The notes under the pieces were generated by a model. That model worked only from the letters and a program-made list of their open reading frames with translations, did no database searches and was not told the origin of the DNA. Positions 1 through 7,750 of a stretch of 64,000 nt of DNA are shown one piece after another. The number at the start of each line of letters is the position of its first letter. The first letter of the stretch is position 1. The DNA lies in assembly GCA_027491915.1 (NCBI GenBank), contig JAOZGC010000004.1, forward strand, positions 1 to 64,000. The letters are read 5' to 3'. Source of the stretch: Thermoproteota archaeon. Lineage in GTDB: Archaea; Korarchaeota; Korarchaeia; Korarchaeales; Korarchaeaceae. The translations under genes and the position numbers were made by a program.

Positions 1-947
<947 letters not shown>

Positions 948-1150
948 GCATACCTCCGGCCGCAAGGTCTCCTATCTCCCTGCCACTTTGCGTGGGACTC
1001 CTGGACTCTCTCGAGCGCGAGGGGACGGCGGAGCCTTTTCCTCGCGCTCACATGACCTCGCTCGCTGTAGCCGCGACCGGAATCGCCGGCCCTCAGACGA
1101 TCGGGGGGTCACCCTTCACCTCTCGGGCCGGCGACCGGGTTGCCGCGGCA
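948..1150 (-). other. 16S rRNA 5' leader (external transcribed spacer)
   Basis: This non-coding stretch lies between the expected transcription start near 1150 and the mature 16S 5' end. It contains a perfect 10-bp inverted repeat (1013-1022 and 1040-1049), probably a pre-rRNA processing or antitermination hairpin. I could not identify the bulge-helix-bulge strand with confidence because the partner strand lies outside the window. Confidence 0.6.
1013..1049 (-). repeat. Inverted repeat in the pre-16S leader
   Basis: gagcgcgagg at 1013-1022 is matched exactly by its complement at 1040-1049, leaving a 17-nt loop. It lies about 65 nt upstream of the mature 16S 5' end. Confidence 0.7.
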
Positions 1151-1170
1151 CCAAGATGGGCCGCGTCCCC

Positions 1171-1182
1171 CATATTTAAATC
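1171..1182 (-). promoter_or_regulatory. rRNA promoter TATA box overlapping the argF stop codon
   Basis: On the minus strand the sequence reads GGAAGATTTAAATATG: a purine-rich BRE-like stretch followed by a TATA box. It is the strongest AT signal upstream of 16S and predicts a start near 1150. The TAA stop of the upstream carbamoyltransferase gene (1176-1178) lies inside the box. Confidence 0.65.
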
Positions 1183-2120
1183 TTCCTCGGGGGTATAAGG
1201 GCCTCCAGCACCGCCTTCGAGGTGTGAAGCCTGTTCTCCGCCTGGTCGAACGCTCGAGATCTCTTTCCGTACGCCACCTCCTCGGTTATCTCCTGTCCCA
1301 GGAACCAGGGCTGACAGTGCATGACTATGGCCCCCTCGTCCGCCAGCTCCAGCAGCCCCGCGTTGACCTGATAAGGCGGGAACACCTCCATCCTCCTGTC
1401 GACGTCCTCCACGCCCATAGACACCCAAGTGTCTGTGTAGATCACCTGCGCCCCCTCTACCGCCCTCTTTGGATCCTCGAAGATCTCCACGGACCCCCCC
1501 TCCTCGGCCGCCACGGTCCTCGCGGCCTCCACCACATCGGGATCTGGCCAGTAGCCGGCCGGCGCGCCGACCGCGAACTCGTACCCCGCCATGGCCGAGG
1601 CCACCATCAGGCTGTGGCAAGTATTGGCCGCCCCATCCCCGACGAAGGCGACCCTGACCCTGCGATCCCCGAAGTTCTCCCTGATGGTCATCACGTCGGC
1701 GAGCGCCTGCAGCGGGTGGAACCTGTCGCTCAGCATGTTTATCACCGGGATCTCCGCCCACCGGGCCAGCTCTTCCAGGGTGGAGTGCCTCCTCACCCGG
1801 GCCGCGATGGCGTCGACGTACCTGCTCAGGACCTCGGCCGTGTCCCTCAGGCTCTCTCCCCTAGAGACCTGAAGGGCCTCCCGCGGCAGCGTTATGAAGT
1901 TCGCGCCGAGGTGGGTGCTAGCCACCTCCATGGACACCCTCGTCCTGGTGCTGGGCTTCTCGAATATCCCCGCTATGGTCCGCCCGGAGAGGGGGGTCCC
2001 GGACACGAGACCCCTCTTGTGGTCGAAGCTCCTCCTCAGCAGGGCCTCGAACTCTTCCCTGGTGATGTCGGTCAGGCTCAGGAGGTTCCTCCCGGCCAAT
2101 CTCCTCAGGCGGTAATCCAC
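1176..2120 (-). CDS. argF: Ornithine carbamoyltransferase (possibly a variant transcarbamylase)
   Basis: This 314-aa protein has the family's usual length and catalyses carbamoyl transfer to ornithine to give citrulline (arginine synthesis). The carbamoyl-phosphate site FEKPSTRTR is at residues 53-61, the HPxQ motif at 135-138, the ornithine-side SMG loop at 234-236 and the catalytic-cysteine loop at 268-271. That loop reads HCQP rather than the usual HCLP and is followed by an unusual WFLGQE, so a relative with a different amino acceptor cannot be excluded. The GTG start follows a GGTGATC ribosome binding site with 2-nt spacing. The stop codon lies in the rRNA promoter. No other arginine gene is nearby. 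Confidence 0.85.
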   Translation of the reverse strand: MDYRLRRLAGRNLLSLTDITREEFEALLRRSFDHKRGLVSGTPLSGRTIAGIFEKPSTRTRVSMEVASTHLGANFITLPREALQVSRGESLRDTAEVLSRYVDAIAARVRRHSTLEELARWAEIPVINMLSDRFHPLQALADVMTIRENFGDRRVRVAFVGDGAANTCHSLMVASAMAGYEFAVGAPAGYWPDPDVVEAARTVAAEEGGSVEIFEDPKRAVEGAQVIYTDTWVSMGVEDVDRRMEVFPPYQVNAGLLELADEGAIVMHCQPWFLGQEITEEVAYGKRSRAFDQAENRLHTSKAVLEALIPPRKI

Positions 2121-2150
2121 CGGATCACCCCCTGGACCTCCCCGCGTGAT

Positions 2151-2162
2151 CTATTTTCTTTT
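2151..2162 (-). promoter_or_regulatory. Probable TATA box for argF
   Basis: The minus strand reads AAGAAAATAGATC about 35 nt upstream of the GTG start at 2120, which would place the transcript start near 2130. It is weaker than other TATA boxes in the window. Confidence 0.4.
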
Positions 2163-2656
2163 CACCCACCCCTCCGCCTCCCTCCCCCCGCGGCCTGGGT
2201 ACGTCCCGCCGCCGACGCGGACTCCACGAGCACGGCCTCCAGCTGCCTTAAGTTGGCCTGAGTCTTGGTCAACTCCGCCTTGACCTGCTCCACCCTCCTG
2301 GAAAGCTCCTCCCTGGCCGCGTCAAGCCCCATCTTGGCATATACGTTCGATCCCAGGGCCACCAGGACCTCGTCCACCCTAACCGAGGGCACTATAATGG
2401 AGAGAAAGTTCCCCACGGGGATTATGAGGGGTCCAACCTCATCTCCTCCCCCCCCAGCCCTCTTGAGGGCGTCTACGGTCTCTATGCTCCTGCTCAAATC
2501 GGTCAGAAGGAGGGTTAGTCTGTTAACCTCTTCTGCCGTGGCCTCGTAGGCGGCCTGAACCGTCCTGAGATCCACCTGAGCCTGGGCCTTCGGACCACCG
2601 CCCTCCGGCAGGTGCACCACCCCGGGCGCCCCGGGGGGCGGGCTATAAAGGATCAC
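2162..2656 (-). CDS. pfdA: Prefoldin alpha subunit
   Basis: The protein has two long coiled-coil helices (about residues 30-70 and 115-150) flanking a short beta-hairpin segment rich in Ile, Val and Pro, as expected of prefoldin alpha. With prefoldin beta it forms the jellyfish-shaped hexamer that passes unfolded proteins to the thermosome (31612-33270). The GTG at 2656 overlaps the aIF6 stop as GTGA. The first 20-30 residues, however, are Pro/Gly-rich and unlike the family. A TTTATA sequence sits at about 2643-2648, so the true start may be an internal GTG near 2618 or 2576. Confidence 0.88.
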   Translation of the reverse strand: MILYSPPPGAPGVVHLPEGGGPKAQAQVDLRTVQAAYEATAEEVNRLTLLLTDLSRSIETVDALKRAGGGGDEVGPLIIPVGNFLSIIVPSVRVDEVLVALGSNVYAKMGLDAAREELSRRVEQVKAELTKTQANLRQLEAVLVESASAAGRTQAAGGGRRRGG

Positions 2657-3306
2657 CCGATCCCGAGGAACGATGACAGGTTGTCTATTTCCAGGGGGGT
2701 GGATTCGTACCCTACTATCAGACCGGAGTCGCTGGCCACCGCCCCGATCTTCACGTATGGGAGGCCGTCGTTCACAGTCCCCGTCCCGAACTCCACGTCC
2801 AGTACCTCCTGCGCCGCCTCGATCTCCTCCTCGCTGGCGGACGGCGATGCCACACCGCCTCCGTTGTTGACCACCGCGACGGACCCAACCACCGGAATGC
2901 CGGCGAGCAGGCCGCGCCGGACCCGAACGCCCAGCGCTCTCTCCATGGCATCGACCGCGGACTCCTCGAAGGTCGGGCTGACCAGCGCCCCGTAGTCGTT
3001 GGCCAGGACCGTGTTCCCCAAGGCGGTGATCTTGCTCTTGACGACCACCAGCTCGGCGTCCACCTCATCTCTCAACTTCCTCAATTCCCTGTCGGACACG
3101 AGGTGAGGGAGGAGGATCGCGCGGGAGTTCCCGGCGACGAAGATCCCGAGGAGCCTGGACTGGTAGACCGAGGCCCTCACGACGTCGAGACCCAACTCCG
3201 TCCCTATCATCTCGGCGGCCCGGTCGGCGATCGCCTCCGGGGCCAGGCAGATCCCGCCGGCGACCTTGAGGTATATCCCCGGATTGGAGCTGCCCAGAAT
3301 CTTCAT
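2653..3306 (-). CDS. eif6: Translation initiation factor 6 (aIF6)
   Basis: The 217-aa protein starts at the ATG at 3306 (MKILGSSNPG) and has the repeated pentein-fold pattern of eIF6: conserved VVGSVAVVNN-like and GTVNDGLPYV-like segments, the latter about 40 residues from the end. It binds the 50S subunit and prevents premature joining with 30S. It sits between eL31 and prefoldin alpha, a classic archaeal neighbourhood, but no eL20/LX gene lies between it and pfdA as in many archaea. The open frame continues upstream of 3306, but that part is low-complexity sequence overlapping eL31 and is not coding. Confidence 0.95.
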   Translation of the reverse strand: MKILGSSNPGIYLKVAGGICLAPEAIADRAAEMIGTELGLDVVRASVYQSRLLGIFVAGNSRAILLPHLVSDRELRKLRDEVDAELVVVKSKITALGNTVLANDYGALVSPTFEESAVDAMERALGVRVRRGLLAGIPVVGSVAVVNNGGGVASPSASEEEIEAAQEVLDVEFGTGTVNDGLPYVKIGAVASDSGLIVGYESTPLEIDNLSSFLGIG

Positions 3307-3326
3307 CCTCCTTACTCCCAAGTCGC

Positions 3327-3650
3327 CTACCCACCCTTCACCGGGCGGACCGGGAGAACTAGGACTTCCTCCGGCTCCTCCCCCTCCTTCTCCCCCTCCT
3401 TGTACTTTGTCACCCTCACCTCCACCGAGATCTTCCTGGGCGGATTTCCGGCCCCCCTTCTCCACACCAGCTCGTTCAGCTCGGGATGTATCAACACGCT
3501 CGCCTCTCTGGGTATCTTGAAGGCCCGGTAGACCCTCTCCCTCAGCAGCTTTATTGTCCTGGCCGCCCTCATCCGGTGGGGATACCTCTCCCTCACCACC
3601 CCCCCGAGCCGCACCGTGAGCCTGCCCAGGATCTCCCCCTTCTCGGGCAA
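3327..3650 (-). CDS. rpl31e: Large subunit ribosomal protein eL31
   Basis: This 107-aa protein matches eL31, with an N-terminal basic region, an RAIR-like RAARTIKLLRERV helix and the HPELNELVWRRG motif near residue 55. It contributes near the peptide exit tunnel. The last 25 residues (acidic, then VLVLPVRPVKGG) are slightly longer than usual. It starts at TTG 3650 after a GGGAGG sequence and lies in the eL39-eL31-aIF6 string. Confidence 0.95.
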   Translation of the reverse strand: MPEKGEILGRLTVRLGGVVRERYPHRMRAARTIKLLRERVYRAFKIPREASVLIHPELNELVWRRGAGNPPRKISVEVRVTKYKEGEKEGEEPEEVLVLPVRPVKGG

Positions 3651-3665
3651 CGCGACCGCCTCCCA

Positions 3666-3818
3666 TCACAGCTGGAGCCTGCTCCTCCTCCAGGATCTCA
3701 GCGGTCTCGGATTTACCTTCCGGATGGTCTTCATGTAGACCCAGATTGGTATTCTCCTGTTCTCGGCCATCCGCGCGGCGTACCTGAGCTTGCTGCCTAG
3801 GGATCTGTTCCTCGCCAT
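3666..3818 (-). CDS. rpl39e: Large subunit ribosomal protein eL39
   Basis: This short gene encodes 50 residues beginning MARNRSLGSKLRYAARM, with the diagnostic IPIWVYMKT segment and a C-terminal WRRSRL. Length and sequence are typical of eL39, which lines the lower peptide exit tunnel. Its ATG (3816-3818) lies 12 nt after the PDCD5 stop, and eL31 follows after 15 nt, as in many archaeal genomes. Confidence 0.95.
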   Translation of the reverse strand: MARNRSLGSKLRYAARMAENRRIPIWVYMKTIRKVNPRPLRSWRRSRLQL

Positions 3819-3830
3819 CCCATTCCCCCC

Positions 3831-4154
3831 TCAGACGACCCTTATGTTGTAGTCCACGCTGGACCTCCGGGCTATCCGCGCCAAGAGGACCTTGAGCTCG
3901 TCGTCCGTGATCCTCCTGGTGATCTTGCCCGAGCTGTAAAGCTGGAGCAGGTAAACCTTTATCTCAGAGGCCAGCTCAGGCTTCACCATCTCCAGCCTCT
4001 TCAACCTCTGCCAGGCCTCGGTGGTCAGAACCTGTCTGACCGCCATGTCTATCTTCTTTATCTCTTCTTCTCTCTTACTGGCCTCCTGCCTGGCCGCCAG
4101 CTCGGCCTGAAGCCTTTCCTGAATTCTACGGAGCTCCTCGTCCTCCGCGCTCAA
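3831..4154 (-). CDS. DNA-binding protein of the PDCD5 family
   Basis: This 107-aa protein has an acidic helical N-terminus, a long charged helix (ELAARQEASKREEEIKK) and the compact helical bundle containing VLTTEAWQRLKRL and GKITRRITDDELK, matching archaeal PDCD5. Family members bind DNA or act with chaperonins; the archaeal role is not settled. The TTG start overlaps the eS19 stop as TTGA, so translation of the two is probably coupled. Confidence 0.92.
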   Translation of the reverse strand: MSAEDEELRRIQERLQAELAARQEASKREEEIKKIDMAVRQVLTTEAWQRLKRLEMVKPELASEIKVYLLQLYSSGKITRRITDDELKVLLARIARRSSVDYNIRVV

Positions 4155-4603
4155 GGCACCCTCACCCTCCCGGGCTCCAGCCCCATCTCCCTTATCAGCT
4201 CCGCGGCCGTCCCGTCCAGGAGCGACGCCCCCCTCGGAGAGATCTTCCTCCCGGCCCTCGTCTTCATCACGAGTCCGGCCGCCTCGAGCTGCTGCAGTAT
4301 CAGCCTTAGAACATGACCGCTGGCGCGTCTGAACCTGTTCGGCCTGACCCCCCTGTCCTGGCTGCCCCCGTACCTCACCCTCATCCTCTCCACCCCGGAT
4401 GGTCTCCCCCGGAGGTAGAGGTTCCTGAGCACGGAGGCGGCCCTAACGTACCACCAGTCCTCCCTCAGGGGAGGCCTCTGTCGGTTGACGCCGGTCTTCG
4501 CCCACCTGGCCCACTCTGGGGGTTTAATCTCCTCCATCCCCCTGAGCTTCTCGGCCACCCTCTCTATGAGCACTTGCGCCGGAACGTCCCTGGCCGTCGG
4601 CAA
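4151..4603 (-). CDS. rps19e: Small subunit ribosomal protein eS19
   Basis: The 150-aa eS19 starts at TTG 4603 (MPTARDVPAQVLIE), preceded by GAGGTGATC with 2-nt spacing. Family landmarks are PPEWARWAKTGVNRQRPP, DWWYVRAASVLRNLY and the GGSQDRG loop, followed by the winged-helix segment LILQQLEAAGLV. It is required for 30S head maturation. The open frame extends to 5020, but the upstream part runs through the RNase P gene in another frame and is not real. Confidence 0.96.
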   Translation of the reverse strand: MPTARDVPAQVLIERVAEKLRGMEEIKPPEWARWAKTGVNRQRPPLREDWWYVRAASVLRNLYLRGRPSGVERMRVRYGGSQDRGVRPNRFRRASGHVLRLILQQLEAAGLVMKTRAGRKISPRGASLLDGTAAELIREMGLEPGRVRVP

Positions 4604-4659
4604 TCGATCACCTCGCGAGGGATCAAACGGTCCTTCGTCCCGTCGTCGACCGGATCCCC

Positions 4660-4670
4660 ATTTTAAACGT
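4660..4670 (-). promoter_or_regulatory. TATA box for eS19-PDCD5-eL39-eL31-aIF6
   Basis: The minus strand reads ACGTTTAAAATGG, overlapping the end of the RNase P gene and 57-67 nt upstream of the eS19 start. It predicts a transcript start near 4640, suggesting a separate ribosomal-protein operon. Confidence 0.6.
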
Positions 4671-5010
4671 TTGCTGATCTCCTGATCTTGACCTCTCTCA
4701 CGTAGGGGAATCTCCTGACGGAGCCGCATTTGAGACACGTGATCACCACGTGGGGCATCCTCTCGTTCCTGATCCTCACCCTGGCCGTGAGGCCGGGAAA
4801 CAAGATCACCCCGCAATTCTTGCAGTACCTCCAGCGCCACATTCTGGGAATGGAGACCCTGTGTCTCCTCGCCATGCGGAGGGCCAGACGAGAGTACCCC
4901 TCCGCCATCTCGAGGTCCGAGGCCGCGGCGGCGTCCGCCATCTCCAGCAGGATTTTCACCCTCTCCGACGCTATCCTCCTCCTCAGGACCTTCCTCTCCC
5001 TGAGCCTCAT
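4663..5010 (-). CDS. rnp4: Ribonuclease P protein component 4 (Rpp21/Rpr2)
   Basis: This 115-aa protein has an N-terminal helical pair and a zinc ribbon with C63-x2-C66 and C92-x2-C95, plus the RYCKNCG and CLKCGS signatures of archaeal Rnp4. It helps the RNase P RNA mature tRNA 5' ends. The ATG start overlaps the Nep1 stop as ATGA, so the two RNA-maturation genes are co-translated. Length is typical. Confidence 0.93.
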   Translation of the reverse strand: MRLRERKVLRRRIASERVKILLEMADAAAASDLEMAEGYSRLALRMARRHRVSIPRMWRWRYCKNCGVILFPGLTARVRIRNERMPHVVITCLKCGSVRRFPYVREVKIRRSANV

Positions 5011-5693
5011 GGGGCACCACCTACGGACCTCAAGTACTCCCAGAGGACTATCGAGATGACCGTCGAAGAGGAGAGGGCCTCCGGATATATCGATGCATCC
5101 GAATCCCGTGATCCCAGCACCTCCTCCGAGAATTCGCCCCTGTGGAATCCCCCCACCATGATGCCGACCTCCAGGTCTCCCGGGAGCAGATCCCGGGGAT
5201 CGACGAGGGGACCGTCTTCCCTCATCAGGATGACCACGTCCAGTCCGCGTACCACCTCGCCCAGGCTGAGATTCACCTCGGAGATCAGGGGGAAACCCCT
5301 CTCGTCCCTGCCAACCCTTCCGTCCCTCAGTAATATCTCCATAAGCCCCCTGAACCTCCTGTAGCTCCTGGGGGGTCTCGTTCCCCTCCGGATGTGGAAG
5401 ACCCTCCCCTCAACCGTGTGGAGGTAGACGTCGACCACCCCAGCCCTGGCGGCCGGGCTGTCCATCGCCGCCAGGACGCTCCTGTGCACCACGTCTGGCC
5501 TGTAAGCCTTGGGAAACCGCCGCCTCACCCTCTCCAGATCAGACCCGCCGAGATAATCCGCATCTAGGAGGAGCTCGCTCGGCTCTTTTCTCCTCCTACT
5601 CGCCTCTCTTATGATGGATCTCAGGGAGAGGAGCTCCCGCGGAACGAGCGCTATCGAGGAGTCCACCAGCAGGAGGGTCAGCACCCAAGACAC
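5007..5693 (-). CDS. nep1: Ribosome biogenesis methyltransferase Nep1/Emg1
   Basis: This 228-aa SPOUT-class enzyme N1-methylates a pseudouridine in 16S rRNA helix 35. Family landmarks are the N-terminal LLLVDSSIALVP strand, the KAYRPDVVHRSVLAAMDSP region, VYLHTVEG, RPPRSYRRFRGLMEILL and the C-terminal glycine-rich SAM knot GDLEVGIMVGGFHRGEF. The start is either GTG 5693 or, given a TATA box at 5700-5710, the in-frame GTG at 5684 as a nearly leaderless start. It heads an operon with Rnp4. Confidence 0.93.
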   Translation of the reverse strand: MSWVLTLLLVDSSIALVPRELLSLRSIIREASRRRKEPSELLLDADYLGGSDLERVRRRFPKAYRPDVVHRSVLAAMDSPAARAGVVDVYLHTVEGRVFHIRRGTRPPRSYRRFRGLMEILLRDGRVGRDERGFPLISEVNLSLGEVVRGLDVVILMREDGPLVDPRDLLPGDLEVGIMVGGFHRGEFSEEVLGSRDSDASIYPEALSSSTVISIVLWEYLRSVGGAP

Positions 5694-5699
5694 CCAAAT

Positions 5700-5710
5700 C
5701 TTATATATGA
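5700..5710 (+). promoter_or_regulatory. TATA box for tRNA-Gly (possibly shared with nep1)
   Basis: The sequence cttatatatga lies 21-31 nt upstream of the tRNA-Gly 5' end, the spacing expected for a tRNA promoter. The box is nearly symmetric, so it may also serve nep1 on the opposite strand. Confidence 0.65.
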
Positions 5711-5721
5711 TCCGGCGGGGC

Positions 5722-7587
5722 TCACCCCCTGCGGCCGTAGTCTAGCCTGGGCAGGATGGGAGCCTGCCACGCTCCAGACCCGGGTTCAAATCCCGGCGGC
5801 CGCACCACCTTCGCGTATATTATAGCCACCGCAACTACCACAGCCAGCAGTACGGCGGGCCAGATTGGGAACGTGGTCGGCCGGCCGCCATCCCCCGAGG
5901 ATCCCGGGATCGAGGTCTCGCACCGCGCCCCGGAGTCCCTCCCCAGTATCAGGTCCTCGGGATCCGGTACCACCCCCTCGCACTCGCCACCGATCTCGAG
6001 GGTCACGCTGCCGTTCACCCACACCCTTTCTCTGGCCACGCTGCCGTTCACCCACAGGATCTCCACCTCCAGGGGCATCTTGACCTGCCCCCGAAATCCG
6101 GAGACCTCGGGCGTTATCGATGCGATTCCAGCCTCGACCTCCACGTCGTAAGAGACCACAGCCGACCCGTACACCCACTCCTCGAAGAACCAGTCCAGAT
6201 CTCTCCCCCAGGCCTCTTCCATGGCCTCCTTTAGGTCCGCGGTGGTGGCCAGGCCGAAGCGATTCCTCGAGGCGTAGATCCTCAGGCCCCTGAAGAAGGC
6301 CTCGTCTCCCATGACGTATCTCAACATCCTGAGGATCCATGCGCCTCTGTCATACGCGGTCATCACGTAGAGCTTCTCATCCCCGTCGAAGCTGTCCGCG
6401 CTGGCCGCCGTGGGCGGCGTCTCCCTCCCGGCCGACAGGTAAGAGTACAGGGGATCTGAGACGTACCGGTCAAACGCCCGCTCGTACTCCTCTTCCCCGT
6501 ACACCGACTCGAAGTAGAGGCACTCCGAGTAGGTGGCCAGACCCTCGTCGAGCCACGGTTCCTCCCACTGGTCGTTTCCCACCAGGGCGTACCACCACTG
6601 GTGGGCCACCTCATGGGCCACCACCATCTCCAGATCCCTGTTGGGGATCTCCATGATCCGCTCTCCTATCATGATCAGTCCGGGATACTCCATGCCAGCG
6701 AACCACGCGGGCACCTCGACGACCTCCAGGGTCCGGTAGGGATAGTCGCCGAAAAGCCGTTCAAAAACCTCGATGGCCCGACCGGCGGTCTTCAGGGCTA
6801 ATCTCGCGCCGTCCTCATCAGATCTGTCATAGTAGCACTCTAAGACCACGTCTCCCAGCTCTTCACTCATCTTGGCGCGGCCCCTCATCAACACCAGGGC
6901 GGCATCCCTGACGGCCTCCCCAACCCACCGGGAGGTCGTGAGTCCGTCGGAGTCGTGGCTGTACACCCTGACGCCCGTGGCCGCAGCCTCGCAGTCCGAG
7001 GGATAGGTGACGGTTAGGGTCAGGTTCGCCGCCGAGCTGACGAAGGATTCCCCTATCCAGAAGTATGGGTGATCCAGCCACTCGGTCCCCCTCCTGACCG
7101 AGAGTATCGGAAACCAGTTGCCCAGCATGGTCACGTCGCCCTGCCTCCCGAACCTGTCCCCCCTCCGGGGAATCGTGACGGAGAAGCTCACGTTGACGAC
7201 CGCGACGTCCCCGGGCCCGACCGGCCTCGCCGCGCGCACCACCAGGACGGTTTCGTCGGGACCTGTAACCTCATATTCCAGGGGCCTCCCGGCGCCGTCG
7301 GTCACTCCAGATATCGAAATGCCTCCCTCCGGCCTGAAGGCGTTGGGGTAAAGCCTGAGGTGCAGCTCCTCCAGCGGGTTGGGGGACAAGTTCTCCCTCT
7401 TGGCCACCACCCACCCAACCACGCGGGAGAGGTCGTCGGACACCCAGGCCCTTATCAGGTACTCGTCCGTTATACGAACCCGGGCCCCAGGGGCGGGTTG
7501 GGAACCCCCGAGCCGCGCTGAGGAGGCCGCGAGGATCACCGTCAATAAGACGCCGATCGCGTTGAGGCCATCCATCCCGCCGGTCAC
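5722..7587 (-). CDS. Membrane-anchored M1-family metallopeptidase
   Basis: The 621-aa protein has an N-terminal hydrophobic signal (about 8-24), a beta-rich M1 N-terminal domain, and the zinc site HEVAH at 325-329 with the third ligand E348 in WLDEGLATY. The usual GxMEN exopeptidase motif is replaced by GMEYPG (298-303). A C-terminal hydrophobic segment (about 573-595) should anchor it outside the membrane. The last 25 or so residues are translated from the strand opposite tRNA-Gly, which is peculiar. The start is GTG 7587 or ATG 7575, 20-32 nt after tRNA-Leu, so it may be read from the tRNA transcript. Substrate unknown; likely extracellular peptide digestion. Confidence 0.88.
   Translation of the reverse strand: MTGGMDGLNAIGVLLTVILAASSARLGGSQPAPGARVRITDEYLIRAWVSDDLSRVVGWVVAKRENLSPNPLEELHLRLYPNAFRPEGGISISGVTDGAGRPLEYEVTGPDETVLVVRAARPVGPGDVAVVNVSFSVTIPRRGDRFGRQGDVTMLGNWFPILSVRRGTEWLDHPYFWIGESFVSSAANLTLTVTYPSDCEAAATGVRVYSHDSDGLTTSRWVGEAVRDAALVLMRGRAKMSEELGDVVLECYYDRSDEDGARLALKTAGRAIEVFERLFGDYPYRTLEVVEVPAWFAGMEYPGLIMIGERIMEIPNRDLEMVVAHEVAHQWWYALVGNDQWEEPWLDEGLATYSECLYFESVYGEEEYERAFDRYVSDPLYSYLSAGRETPPTAASADSFDGDEKLYVMTAYDRGAWILRMLRYVMGDEAFFRGLRIYASRNRFGLATTADLKEAMEEAWGRDLDWFFEEWVYGSAVVSYDVEVEAGIASITPEVSGFRGQVKMPLEVEILWVNGSVARERVWVNGSVTLEIGGECEGVVPDPEDLILGRDSGARCETSIPGSSGDGGRPTTFPIWPAVLLAVVVAVAIIYAKVVRPPGFEPGSGAWQAPILPRLDYGRRG
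5731..5807 (+). tRNA. tRNA-Gly (anticodon GCC), CCA encoded
   Basis: The acceptor strands GCGGCCG (5731-5737) and CGGCCGC pair perfectly. The D arm uses G-T and T-G pairs. The anticodon stem GGAGC/GCTCC encloses loop CTGCCAC, giving anticodon GCC. The T arm is CCGGG-TTCAAAT-CCCGG and the discriminator base is A. The next bases (5805-5807) read CCA, so the terminal CCA appears genome-encoded. No intron. Confidence 0.95.
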
Positions 7588-7606
7588 CCTCGAGGACGCC
7601 GCTTCG

Positions 7607-7694
7607 TGGTGCGGGGGGTGGGATTTGAACCCACGAACCCCTGAGGGACAGGATCCTAAGTCCTGCGCCTTTGGCCTGGCTCGGCCACCCCCGC
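7607..7694 (-). tRNA. tRNA-Leu (anticodon TAG), CCA encoded
   Basis: On the minus strand GCGGGGG (from 7694) pairs with CCCCCGC. The D arm has GCCGAGCC...GGC. The anticodon stem CAGGA/TCCTG encloses CTTAGGA, giving anticodon TAG. A long variable arm typical of leucine tRNA and the T arm GTGGG-TTCAAAT-CCCAC follow. Discriminator A is followed by encoded CCA (7607-7609). No intron. Confidence 0.95.
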
Positions 7695-7716
7695 AGGTCT
7701 ACCCTGTCTCCGGAGG

Positions 7717-7727
7717 TTATGAACTTA
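7717..7727 (-). promoter_or_regulatory. Probable TATA box for tRNA-Leu
   Basis: The minus strand reads TAAGTTCATAA centred about 27 nt upstream of the tRNA 5' end. It is AT-rich but not a consensus box. Confidence 0.45.
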
Positions 7728-7750
7728 TCTCCGCCCACCCGGCGACGGAC

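Noticed and set aside
2653-3669. Longer N-terminus for aIF6 and similar upstream extensions (eS19 to 5020, MocA-type to 16245, rpoH to 57786)
   Set aside because: The added residues are low-complexity translations overlapping neighbouring genes or promoters; family alignments start at the internal codons used here.
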